Positions 23,961 through 31,416 of a stretch of DNA of 64,000 nucleotides are shown here, piece by piece (positions within the stretch are counted from its first letter, which is position 1; every line of letters starts with the position of its first letter). Source of the DNA: a virus. The stretch lies in the IMG/VR virus record IMGVR_UViG_3300036804_000259, positions 1-64,000 of that record. One strand, written 5' to 3'. Under the pieces are notes generated by a model. That model made no database searches, was not told the DNA's origin, and worked only from the letters and a program-made list of their open reading frames with translations. A program made the translations under genes and the position numbers.

Positions 23961-24247
23961 TCTGGATATTTAGCTAGAATTTCAAGGGAGTCATCGCCCT
24001 CGAGGTACGCGATCACCCACCATTGCTTGCCTCCGTCGAATTCGGCCAGCATAAGGTGTACATCCTCATCCTCACCGTGTCCGTGTCGATGGAAGTAATG
24101 CCGATGGACAGCAAAACGGTGAAACATTTGCTCCTCGCTCCAGTGGCGAATGAATTCGAGCCCCTCGAGATCCTCTGTGTTGAACACGTAAGTTCTCCTT
24201 GGCTCGAAGCCTTCAAAAAAGCTCGGAATGTGTTGGCGGACTCTCAT
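23942..24247 (-). CDS. Hypothetical His-rich protein (101 aa)
   Basis: 101 residues with many His in the centre (RFAVHRHYFHRHGHGEDEDV), followed by strands ending WWVIAYLEGDDSLEILAKYP. The His/Asp cluster could hold metal, but this is only a composition-based suggestion. ATGA overlap with the gene upstream. Confidence 0.6.
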   Translation of the reverse strand: MRVRQHIPSFFEGFEPRRTYVFNTEDLEGLEFIRHWSEEQMFHRFAVHRHYFHRHGHGEDEDVHLMLAEFDGGKQWWVIAYLEGDDSLEILAKYPEWEVKS

Positions 24248-24504
24248 CGAGGGTGCCTCTTTTTCCAGGCTTCGATCTCGGCTAGTTGAGCTTCGTTCGG
24301 CGGCATTACCTGGACCGTTTCTCCCGGTTCAATGGTTGAGAAACAGCACTCGATACACACCACCTGAATGTGTTGAGGGCTTGAGTGCGCCCGCCAGACC
24401 GGCGAGCCGCACTTTGCGCAAATGTCTTTTTGGGAAGGGACATATGGCTCTTCGCCCGGCACTGCCCGTTTACATACGACCCATTCGACCCATTCCTCAT
24501 TCAT
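24244..24504 (-). CDS. Zinc-ribbon-like protein (86 aa)
   Basis: Four cysteines in pairs: C-x2-C at DICAKCGS (about 29-32) and C-x2-C at VVCIECCF (about 49-52). A zinc ribbon followed by a helical Pro/Glu tail. Unknown partner. Start overlaps the stop of the upstream gene by 4 bases. Confidence 0.65.
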   Translation of the reverse strand: MNEEWVEWVVCKRAVPGEEPYVPSQKDICAKCGSPVWRAHSSPQHIQVVCIECCFSTIEPGETVQVMPPNEAQLAEIEAWKKRHPR

Positions 24505-25025
24505 GTCCGCGGCACCTTTATTTGATCCTCCGCACCGAACAAATGGACGCGGCCGGTTCCTTTCCGGAGCGAATAATTTTTCACCTTGGGCTTTTGGCCT
24601 TGCGTCACCCTCGGAGATATTTTGCCGGCTCTGATTCGTTTCAATTGTTGTCTGTGCTTATAAGCCAAGGTCTGACATCGACTCGGAGCATGAAACACAA
24701 AACCGCCAGGCGCGATCTTCTCTCCACCGTCGAACCGAAGGAGGTATTCCCGCGCATAGGTTTTGACTTTGAACCGCTCCATGACGTTCTCGCCTTTCTC
24801 ATTCAGGGTTTGCACATACGCCGTCGTTTTGAAGACGAAGACGTTTGCTGCCGAGAGCGTTCTTCGTAGACATCGGGCATATGCGCAGTTCTCTGGATCC
24901 TCCTTGGTCGCGCCCGAAATATCTTTGTCGTTTGGCTGTACGTGCAAACTGGCCCGTGCCTCCCAAATGGGAAACCCCTTAAACATGCGCTGCCGTTCTC
25001 TTGAGGGTCTAGTTCTTCTTTTCAT
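24501..25025 (-). CDS. Phage family protein with DPENCAYARCLRR motif (174 aa)
   Basis: A conserved centre (DISGATKEDPENCAYARCLR, then AAYVQTLN-type strands and KTYAREYLLRFDGGEKIAPG) identifies a widespread, uncharacterised phage family. An alternative ATG at 24986 would drop 13 very basic residues. It reads away from the helicase gene, sharing a 93-base divergent control region. Confidence 0.72.
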   Translation of the reverse strand: MKRRTRPSRERQRMFKGFPIWEARASLHVQPNDKDISGATKEDPENCAYARCLRRTLSAANVFVFKTTAYVQTLNEKGENVMERFKVKTYAREYLLRFDGGEKIAPGGFVFHAPSRCQTLAYKHRQQLKRIRAGKISPRVTQGQKPKVKNYSLRKGTGRVHLFGAEDQIKVPRT

Positions 25026-25040
25026 TACTTGCCTACATGG

Positions 25041-25061
25041 AATTGTTCACGGAAAACAATT
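25041..25061. promoter_or_regulatory. Inverted repeat in divergent promoter region
   Basis: AATTGTT (25041-25047) and AACAATT (25055-25061) form a perfect 7-bp inverted repeat separated by 7 bases, between the divergent 24501-25025 and helicase genes. Its operator-like half-site size suggests binding by a dimeric repressor. Confidence 0.45.
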
Positions 25062-25090
25062 ATTTACTAGCATGTTATTATCAAGTGCAG

Positions 25091-25100
25091 CTTGCATGAC
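25091..25100 (+). promoter_or_regulatory. CTTGCATGAC, degenerate promoter box
   Basis: CTTGCATGAC lies 28 bases before ATG 25119. It shares CTTGCAT with the promoter boxes at 1699, 2246, 3191, 22660 and 28699, but lacks the TATT part. If it is a promoter box, an in-frame TTG at 25092 is too far upstream to be the helicase start. Confidence 0.4.
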
Positions 25101-25118
25101 CTGCGCAATTATCCTACA

Positions 25119-26684
25119 ATGCTCGCTGTGTTAGACTTGCGCGATTATCAGATCCGTGCAGTCAATTCCGTCCTGGCCGGCTGGCGCGACTGGCGTCGCC
25201 TTTTGGGAGTAGCCGCGACCGGCGCCGGCAAGACGGTCATCGCCGCGCACGTCTTTAATCAGCGGCTCTCGAGCGGTCCCTGCTTATTTGTCGCGCACCG
25301 GGAAGAACTCCTCGATCAGGCCATCGATAAGTTATGGAGAGTGACTCGCGAAAAAATCGGACTCGAGCGAGCCGAATCTCACGCGAATCTCTCTCACCGC
25401 ATTGTGGTTGCTAGCGTTGCCAGTCTGCACCTGAACCGAATAGCAAAATGGCCCTCTCACTACTTTAAAACAATCGTTATTGATGAGTGCCATAGAGCCG
25501 CTGCGAAATCGTACCAGAATGTACTCAGTCGTTTTCCTGAAGCAAAAGTGCTCGGGATCACCGCGACGCCGGATCGCGCCGACCATAAAAGTCTTGGGAA
25601 CATCTTCGAATCGATCGCTTTTGAGATCGGGCTAATCGAGCTGATTGAACAAGGCTGGCTGGCACCCATCCGAGTTGAGCAGATCCCGCTCAAGATCGAT
25701 CTGAGCGGGATTGAATTGGATTCTCGCGGCGATCTGGATGTTACCCAGACCGCGCACGTATTAGAACCTTACCTTGATTCACTCGCTCAGGAGCTGTTGT
25801 TCCACCAGGATCGCAAGACCCTGGTTTTTTGGCCTTTAGTCAAATTGAGCAAACAATTCGTCGAATGTGCCCGTAGCCTAGACCTGTTGGCGGATCATAT
25901 CGACGGCGAGTCGACGGACCGGAAAGAAATCCTGGCCCAGTTCAAGGCTGGCGAGACGCGGATCCTTTCGTGTGCGGCTCTACTAAGCGAGGGCTACGAT
26001 GAGCCAAGCGTCGATTGCATCGTGATGATGCGGCCAACGCAGAGCCGCACACTCTATTGCCAGTGCCTCGGACGCGGGTTCAGGATATGCGAAGGTAAAA
26101 GCGATCTACTGGTCCTAGATCCTTTATGGCAAAGTGGCGAGCACTCGCTCGTGCGCCCAGCCAACCTGGTCGCCGCGTCCGAGGACGAAGCTGAACAAAT
26201 TTTCAAACTCCTGGCTCAGGAACCTGACCTTTTACGCGCCAAGGCCAAGGTCAAGGAAATCGATTTGGCGCTGGTGCAAGAAAGGGCGCGACGGCTTGCA
26301 GAGAGGCTGGACGCGACCTCCAAGCGCCAACGTCAGCTATTTGATCCGCTGGAGGCGGCGAGCGTCTTACAGGATCCAGAATTAGCCGATTACGAGCCGG
26401 TTATGGAGTGGCAAGCTACCACTGTCTCCCCCAAACAAGCAGCGCTGCTGCGGGATCTAGGAGTGGATCCCGCAGCAGTAAAATGCAAGGGGCAAGCCAG
26501 TGCGATTTTGAGTCGGCTTATCGGACGAAGGAAACAATCCTTGGCGACGTTTCGGCAGCTACGTTGGTTGATTCACTATGGGTACGAAAACCCGCAGAAT
26601 GCCACCTTCGAAGAGGCAAGCCGGTTTTTAGACGAACATTTTGGCAACCGCCGGCCACCGCGGCAACGCCAGCTAACTTTGTGA
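25119..26684 (+). CDS. SF2 DEAD/DEAH-type helicase (521 aa)
   Basis: Superfamily 2 ATP-dependent helicase. Starts: Q-motif-like YQIRAVNSVL; Walker A ATGAGKT at 33-39; Walker B DECH at 122-125; motif III ITATPDR near 148; and the C-terminal RecA half with the CLGRGFR arginine-finger motif near 320. The roughly 140-residue C-terminus (QATTVSPKQAALLRDLGVDP) resembles a small helical domain of phage replication helicases. It would unwind DNA or displace proteins during replication or recombination. I start at ATG 25119, after the promoter-like box. Confidence 0.92.
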   Translation: MLAVLDLRDYQIRAVNSVLAGWRDWRRLLGVAATGAGKTVIAAHVFNQRLSSGPCLFVAHREELLDQAIDKLWRVTREKIGLERAESHANLSHRIVVASVASLHLNRIAKWPSHYFKTIVIDECHRAAAKSYQNVLSRFPEAKVLGITATPDRADHKSLGNIFESIAFEIGLIELIEQGWLAPIRVEQIPLKIDLSGIELDSRGDLDVTQTAHVLEPYLDSLAQELLFHQDRKTLVFWPLVKLSKQFVECARSLDLLADHIDGESTDRKEILAQFKAGETRILSCAALLSEGYDEPSVDCIVMMRPTQSRTLYCQCLGRGFRICEGKSDLLVLDPLWQSGEHSLVRPANLVAASEDEAEQIFKLLAQEPDLLRAKAKVKEIDLALVQERARRLAERLDATSKRQRQLFDPLEAASVLQDPELADYEPVMEWQATTVSPKQAALLRDLGVDPAAVKCKGQASAILSRLIGRRKQSLATFRQLRWLIHYGYENPQNATFEEASRFLDEHFGNRRPPRQRQLTL

Positions 26685-26784
26685 GAGACTATTGAAGGGG
26701 GCAGAGCCGGTGTTCTAGATCGGAAGAATCGTCGCTCAAACGTCCCGGTGAGCCGACTCTGTCCTCTTCAGTAGTCGAGTCATT

Positions 26785-27075
26785 ATGCTAGAACCAGACG
26801 AATACGGGAAGCCTCTAGATCGAGATAAGTACAAAGCTTTGTTTGACGCCATTGGCGACGCCTTCCCAGAGAATCCAGAGGAGGTTCCATTTGTGCTGCC
26901 GCCCATGAAACCAGACGAAAGTGATCCTGTAAAACCCGAGGAGCAGCTGCGCCTAACGCGGGAAGCTATCAAAGTCTTGAGAGAGATCGTGGTCGTGCAA
27001 GGCCAGCGCATCGATAATGTCGAGAACTGGCTCAAGAAGCTCGAGGACAAACTGGATGATTTACTCGCGGGTTGA
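26785..27075 (+). CDS. Hypothetical acidic protein (96 aa)
   Basis: Acidic N-terminal half (MLEPDEYGKPLDRDKYKALF, PDESDPVKPEEQ), then a C-terminal coiled coil (IKVLREIVVVQGQRIDNVEN, WLKKLEDKLDDLL). It follows the helicase by 100 bases, in which I see nothing distinctive. Function unknown. Confidence 0.68.
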   Translation: MLEPDEYGKPLDRDKYKALFDAIGDAFPENPEEVPFVLPPMKPDESDPVKPEEQLRLTREAIKVLREIVVVQGQRIDNVENWLKKLEDKLDDLLAG

Positions 27076-27377
27076 CTGGCGGTACTCTTCCGCTCGTGAG
27101 CAAAGCAAAAGTTGGCACTGGTAGCCTTGAGCCGTTTAAAAAAGGCGACTGCCATTCAGAGTCGATCGGTGGCAGCACAAGCAAAGAGCACGTTCGCGAG
27201 GGATTCACCGAGAACGTAAAGATCACGCGGGCCTCTCGGGAGGAAACCGAACTGACGCCCTTCAAAACTGGACCAACTGGCCCTGGCGTGAATCGTGGCA
27301 ACCCTAGCGTGCCGGCGTTTCGCGAGAAAGAGGACTGCGGGATTCCCACCCACGGGTACAAACCCTTCAAGAAATAA
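27072..27377 (+). CDS. Hypothetical protein (101 aa)
   Basis: The frame begins with TTG at 27072, overlapping the previous stop (TTGA); GTG at 27099 is an alternative. The product is Ser/Thr/Gly/Lys-rich with short repeats of a x-x-F-K motif (LEPFKKG, LTPFKTG, YKPFKK), so parts may be disordered. No family recognised. The absence of a usual ATG lowers confidence. Confidence 0.5.
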   Translation: MTGGTLPLVSKAKVGTGSLEPFKKGDCHSESIGGSTSKEHVREGFTENVKITRASREETELTPFKTGPTGPGVNRGNPSVPAFREKEDCGIPTHGYKPFKK

Positions 27378-27392
27378 ACCGAGGAATATTTT

Positions 27393-27614
27393 ATGGCTAA
27401 AAGTGGAGACTGGGGCGGAGATAAATCCGCCATTCCGCGGACCGTAAAACGGACCGAGAACGTGACGAAGAACGCGACCTCAACGGTCAGCAAGCCTTCG
27501 CTTGAAGTGCCCGAAGAGGCACCAAAACTCAGATATGTGCCCGATCCCTGGTACACCCGCGAACCCATGAATCCCGCGTTTAAGAAAAATCCGAGGGTTC
27601 CAAGAGGCGGATGA
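27393..27614 (+). CDS. Hypothetical basic protein (73 aa)
   Basis: Basic, probably disordered, with a repeated K-x-T pattern (TVKRTENVTKNATSTVSK) and a Tyr/Pro-rich end. Preceded by GAGGAA about 9 bases before the ATG, one of the few clear Shine-Dalgarno-like sequences in the window. Ends with ATGA overlap to the next gene. Confidence 0.6.
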   Translation: MAKSGDWGGDKSAIPRTVKRTENVTKNATSTVSKPSLEVPEEAPKLRYVPDPWYTREPMNPAFKKNPRVPRGG

Positions 27615-27859
27615 GCACGGCACCCTCATTCGATAGCATCTGCAAAGCGTTTCGCCAGGACATCAAACTGAGCGCATCGAAACTGAAAGCCTTTAAGGAA
27701 GCAACCGCAACCTACAAAGAAATGGATGCGGTCACCGTCGAGATTAACGAAGTGTTGGCGAATCTGACCCTTGCCTATCGCCATTTAGAAGACGCAGCGA
27801 TGCGGCTCGGCAAAGCCATTCAAGCCGCAGACGGTGGCGTCAGCGTATACGACAAATGA
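27611..27859 (+). CDS. Candidate Acb2/Tad1-like helical hairpin protein (82 aa)
   Basis: The C-terminal ~35 residues read LTLAYRHLEDAAMRLGKAIQ, then AADGGVSVYDK. This is the kind of helical-hairpin segment I associate with the Acb2/Tad1 domain of phage proteins that sequester cyclic (oligo)nucleotide signals of CBASS or Thoeris defence. The N-terminal helices (AFRQDIKLSASKLKAFKEAT) are unlike known members, and the match is from memory. The role is uncertain. It overlaps both neighbours by ATGA in a small-gene block, a usual site for counter-defence genes. Confidence 0.5.
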   Translation: MSTAPSFDSICKAFRQDIKLSASKLKAFKEATATYKEMDAVTVEINEVLANLTLAYRHLEDAAMRLGKAIQAADGGVSVYDK

Positions 27860-28503
27860 GGGTCTTGAGTTCGATCGTGATGCCTGGGGGCTGGCATTTC
27901 GAGCAGAAACTCGTTTCTAGCCCCCAACGACCCCGTACGCAGCGGATCGGTGCCTCGACCTACGATCAGCTCTTGGATAACGTCTTTAAGTTCCGGCTCA
28001 ACAACCTCGAGATGGTGCCGGCCGGCACCGCCACAAAAGAGTTGGTCGAACAGGATGTAAGCTTTTTTATCTGCGGTCACTATCCCGGCAATTGCACTGG
28101 CACTCGGGCGCAATTTGCCCAAATGAAAGGTGGCGAATGGCCAGGTCGAAAATACAAAGTCGATTACCGCCGGCCACTCACCAGGATCGAAGATTGGATT
28201 ACCAGGCTCAACCAAGAGAACCTCAAATTCGTCGATAACACCGTTGCACTTTCGCGAGCGCAGATTTGCATCAAGTGCTCGCTGCATCAGAACTGGAGAA
28301 GCGGCTGCGGCCCCTGCAACGAAAACGCGACGCGCCGGGCAACTCTCATTCGCGGCTCGCATGTAATGGGGCTGGAAGGAAAATTGAAAGCCTGCCTTGC
28401 CTACGGCACCCTCCAAGAAGTATCGGTTTGGTTGGAACAAGATTTTTCAACTGCCGTAAGCAAACGGATTCCCGCAGAATGTTGGAAGGTGAAAGCGTCG
28501 TAA
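27856..28503 (+). CDS. Cys-rich phage protein (215 aa)
   Basis: A C-x2-C...C-x2-C cluster (ICIKCSLHQNW and CGPCNENATRR, about residues 139-154) with further C at KACLAYG and ECW. The N-terminal part has SSIVMPGGWHFEQKL and FFICGHYPGNCTG. The pattern is that of a widespread phage family with a zinc-binding middle; role unknown. Start ATG overlaps the previous stop. Confidence 0.7.
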   Translation: MRVLSSIVMPGGWHFEQKLVSSPQRPRTQRIGASTYDQLLDNVFKFRLNNLEMVPAGTATKELVEQDVSFFICGHYPGNCTGTRAQFAQMKGGEWPGRKYKVDYRRPLTRIEDWITRLNQENLKFVDNTVALSRAQICIKCSLHQNWRSGCGPCNENATRRATLIRGSHVMGLEGKLKACLAYGTLQEVSVWLEQDFSTAVSKRIPAECWKVKAS

Positions 28504-28697
28504 TCCGAGTGCCAGACCGCCAGGCTGCGATTGAATTTCTCGAAGGCCAGCATTGGCTCGGACGCGTCGTGCCTTTCTGTGTGCTGGTTCGCAAACCGCC
28601 GATCTGGATGATTCACGCTCGGATTATCCAAGGGCCGTTTGAATTAAATAAGCTTTATAGCTTTCAGGACGACGGCTGGGAATGGGGAGTATCGTAG
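28479..28697 (+). CDS. Hypothetical beta-rich protein (72 aa)
   Basis: ATG at 28479 inside the 3' end of the Cys-rich gene (25-base overlap). The product (MLEGESVVIRVPDRQAAIEF, VVPFCVLVRKPPIWMIHARI, PFELNKLYSFQDDGWEWGV) is strand-rich and ends right before the portal promoter box. It uses the same coupled layout as its neighbours. No family recognised. Confidence 0.58.
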   Translation: MLEGESVVIRVPDRQAAIEFLEGQHWLGRVVPFCVLVRKPPIWMIHARIIQGPFELNKLYSFQDDGWEWGVS

Positions 28698-28698
28698 A

Positions 28699-28710
28699 CT
28701 TGCATTAGCT
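28699..28710 (+). promoter_or_regulatory. CTTGCATTAGCT box before the portal
   Basis: A CTTGCATTA box lies 40 bases before the portal ATG at 28739. The TTA is kept but the final TTT is GCT. A late-gene version of the same promoter element is likely. Confidence 0.52.
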
Positions 28711-28738
28711 CGATGCCGCGAGCATCATCCTTTTCGGG

Positions 28739-31162
28739 ATGCCGAGCGACGTTTACAGTCCCACTGCCGCGGGCCTGTCCGCGGGACAGGGGCAATTCGC
28801 CCAACCTAAATTAGGTCGTGACGGTCGGCCGACAAATAAGCCGATCGAAAACGCGATGCAGGCCTATCAGGTCTATCTGCGCTTCAAGCGCCAGAACCGC
28901 GCCAGGGCCACAAGAAACAAAATTATTCAGGACGTTTACAACGGTAAACCGCCCTACGATCAGAAGGAGTTAGAAGACCAGAACCAAGGTTGGCGCAGCA
29001 ACGTTTCCACGCAATTTCTATCCTCGATCGTCGACCGAGTTACACCGCGGTTCCAAGACGCGATCCATGACGTCAAAAGCTTAACCGCGAGCGAGCTGCC
29101 GGACTCCTACGACGACTACGTTAACAAGAGCGAGCTCTACCAATCCAAGACCACGGAACTCGTTCGTAAGTGGACCGGCTGGACCGATTTCACTCAACGA
29201 ATCACGACCGAGAATGTGCTCCAAGGTTACACCTGCGCACTTTCAATCGATGAGCACAATTGGCGTCCGCGCACCTTCCGCCAAGAGGACGTACTTTTCG
29301 ATGAACAGTGCGCTCAAGAAACGCACCGGCTCGATTGTTTTTGCGTCCAACAGGACTTTTACGTTCATGAGTTAATCAGCCTTCTTGAGGAGCCAGAGAC
29401 TTCCGAAAAAGCCGGGTTCAACGTCGACAACCTGAAAAAAGCGATCGAGCACGCGATGCCGCCACGGGAAGATCTACCGAGCGATCCGCGGCAACTCTCT
29501 GACATGGCTCGCGAAGCCAGCCTGTTTTTCTCATGGCATATGGCCTCGAAAATGATCCAGACCGTCCACATCTTCGTAAGAAATTATCAGGGCGGAATCG
29601 ATCACTGGTGGGTGAATCGTAACTCGAGTGTAATCGGCAAGGATCCCGGTCCGATGAGCGAAGATACTCCCAGCGGCGGAGAGGAGCTTTTCTTCGGCGA
29701 CAGCGTTGCCGACCTCATGGAGGATATTATCACTCTATTCACATTCCAGGCCGGCAACGATAGATTGTTCGGAAGTAAAGGCCTTGGCAGGCTATTGGTA
29801 AACATCGCGATCTCTATAGAACGCGAAAGAAATCTGTATTTTGATCAGCAATACATCGCCGGCTTGTTGATCGGAACGGCCGAGGAAAAAGACATCCCGT
29901 TCCTCCAACCCAAAGTGTTGTCGCCATTTTTGATTCTGCCAAAAGGATTCGAGTTAATGGCGCAGCAGATGCAGATCAATCCCGAGACGTTTACCGGACT
30001 CGACAACAAACTGACCGCGATCTGCGAGATCATTGCCGGCACCTTCATGCCGGAACAAGTCCAGTCCAATGGCCAAAGTGCGCAAACGGCGACCGAGGCG
30101 ACCATCGACGCCAGTCGAGAAGAGCAAATCAAGCAAGGCATTCTCAATCGTTGGTGGAACCAATTCACTCGGCTCATCACTCAGATGCAGCGCCGGATCT
30201 ACACGCCGCTCAACATTAAAGCCGCACTTGCGTACGCCGAGGCTCGAGACATGGCGGAAGCGGCCGGCCTGAAACTCGTTGACCAGGACATGATGGAGCG
30301 GCTGCTTAAGATCGATCCAAGGGCGGACGAGACTTACGCCACGGCGCCGGAACTCGGCCGGGCGGACGGAGACGCGGTCACAACCATTGTTGAGCTACTA
30401 GATGGAGGCTTGGCTGCGGAAGAGATTCTGGTGCTGGCGTACACGCCCGCGACCGAATACAACGCCAACGTCGGATCGGTAGAAGATAACAAGCTTTTGC
30501 AGTTTGCGGCCGTGGCTCAGGGCAATCCCTACTGGGATCAAGGTAAATTGAACTTCGAAAGTGGAGCAGCCATGATCGGCTATCGGCGAGCGAAAGATCT
30601 CTTCGTTGGTGATCCAGCTCTTAGCACCAACCTCGAGCAACAGCGCCAGCAATACAGCGAGTGGAGCGATATGACGCTCGGCCAAGCGATGCCAGTCAGT
30701 GATCGCGACGACCATATCCAGCATCTAACCGCGTTGACTCAAAAGACGATGGCTTCGCTCAATACCATGCGCTCAATTCCGCCGGCAGCGATTCCGGAAC
30801 AAGATCTGAACACGATGAAACTCGCGCTGATGCACGGCGACGCGCACGCCCAGGCCGAGAATAAAAAACCTTCCAGCACCAGTGCCGGAGCTGCTCGCAC
30901 CAAGCGCACCAAACAATTACAACCTTTGACTCAGCAACTCGGCCAAGCGCATCAAGTGTTTCAGCAAATCCTCGATAACCGCACGAAGGCTCAGGCCTCC
31001 GCAGCTGCCATGGGCCAAGGTGCGCAGCCGCCATCCTTTACCGGAGCCGCCGGAGCCCAGCCTCCGACTCCTCCTCATCACGGCGCCGGTATCGGAGGAA
31101 TCCCACATGTCCCACTCAACCCGAGCCCCAATCCGGCGAGCCTCGCCGGCATCCCTGCATGA
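28739..31162 (+). CDS. Portal protein (807 aa)
   Basis: An ~800-residue portal of the size seen in podoviruses (such as N4-like phages). The N-terminus has KIIQDVYNGKPPYDQKELED and TQFLSSIVDRVTPRFQDAIH. The middle has the conserved TATEATIDASREEQIKQGIL followed by NRWWNQFTRLITQMQRRIY, typical of the portal stem and wing helices. The C-terminal 120 residues are Gln/Pro/Ala-rich. It forms the dodecameric head vertex through which DNA enters and exits. It is the first gene of the plus-strand head unit and lies far from TerL and the capsid gene, which are on the other strand. Confidence 0.87.
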   Translation: MPSDVYSPTAAGLSAGQGQFAQPKLGRDGRPTNKPIENAMQAYQVYLRFKRQNRARATRNKIIQDVYNGKPPYDQKELEDQNQGWRSNVSTQFLSSIVDRVTPRFQDAIHDVKSLTASELPDSYDDYVNKSELYQSKTTELVRKWTGWTDFTQRITTENVLQGYTCALSIDEHNWRPRTFRQEDVLFDEQCAQETHRLDCFCVQQDFYVHELISLLEEPETSEKAGFNVDNLKKAIEHAMPPREDLPSDPRQLSDMAREASLFFSWHMASKMIQTVHIFVRNYQGGIDHWWVNRNSSVIGKDPGPMSEDTPSGGEELFFGDSVADLMEDIITLFTFQAGNDRLFGSKGLGRLLVNIAISIERERNLYFDQQYIAGLLIGTAEEKDIPFLQPKVLSPFLILPKGFELMAQQMQINPETFTGLDNKLTAICEIIAGTFMPEQVQSNGQSAQTATEATIDASREEQIKQGILNRWWNQFTRLITQMQRRIYTPLNIKAALAYAEARDMAEAAGLKLVDQDMMERLLKIDPRADETYATAPELGRADGDAVTTIVELLDGGLAAEEILVLAYTPATEYNANVGSVEDNKLLQFAAVAQGNPYWDQGKLNFESGAAMIGYRRAKDLFVGDPALSTNLEQQRQQYSEWSDMTLGQAMPVSDRDDHIQHLTALTQKTMASLNTMRSIPPAAIPEQDLNTMKLALMHGDAHAQAENKKPSSTSAGAARTKRTKQLQPLTQQLGQAHQVFQQILDNRTKAQASAAAMGQGAQPPSFTGAAGAQPPTPPHHGAGIGGIPHVPLNPSPNPASLAGIPA

Positions 31163-31413
31163 AAGTTAATTGGACCAATGATGACCGGGCCGCTTTCGGG
31201 GAATTCCTCGCATCGAGCTTAGGTCGAAAATTCACTCAATACATTGAGCAAGAGCGCCCTGAGTTTCCGGAATCAGGCGATTTAACCGCTATGGCTCTCG
31301 CCGGCAGGGCCGCAAAAGAACACGATAGAATCATCAAATTGATCGAAGGCATGGCTCGTCTGCCCGTGGCGCCAGGGCCAAAGGTCGAATTTGTGGAGGT
31401 CGAAACAGACTGA
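31159..31413 (+). CDS. Small portal-adjacent protein (84 aa)
   Basis: 84 residues, helical (DDRAAFGEFLASSLGRKFTQ; REHDRIIKLIEGMARLPVAP). Genes of this size and position, just after the portal, are usually uncharacterised. ATGA overlap with the portal stop. Could be a head-assembly or connector helper. Confidence 0.65.
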   Translation: MKVNWTNDDRAAFGEFLASSLGRKFTQYIEQERPEFPESGDLTAMALAGRAAKEHDRIIKLIEGMARLPVAPGPKVEFVEVETD

Positions 31414-31416
31414 CCT

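Noticed and set aside
28130-28366. Frames overlapping the Cys-rich gene at 27856-28503
   Set aside because: They lie wholly inside a better-supported frame that shows the CxxC cluster and ATGA coupling.
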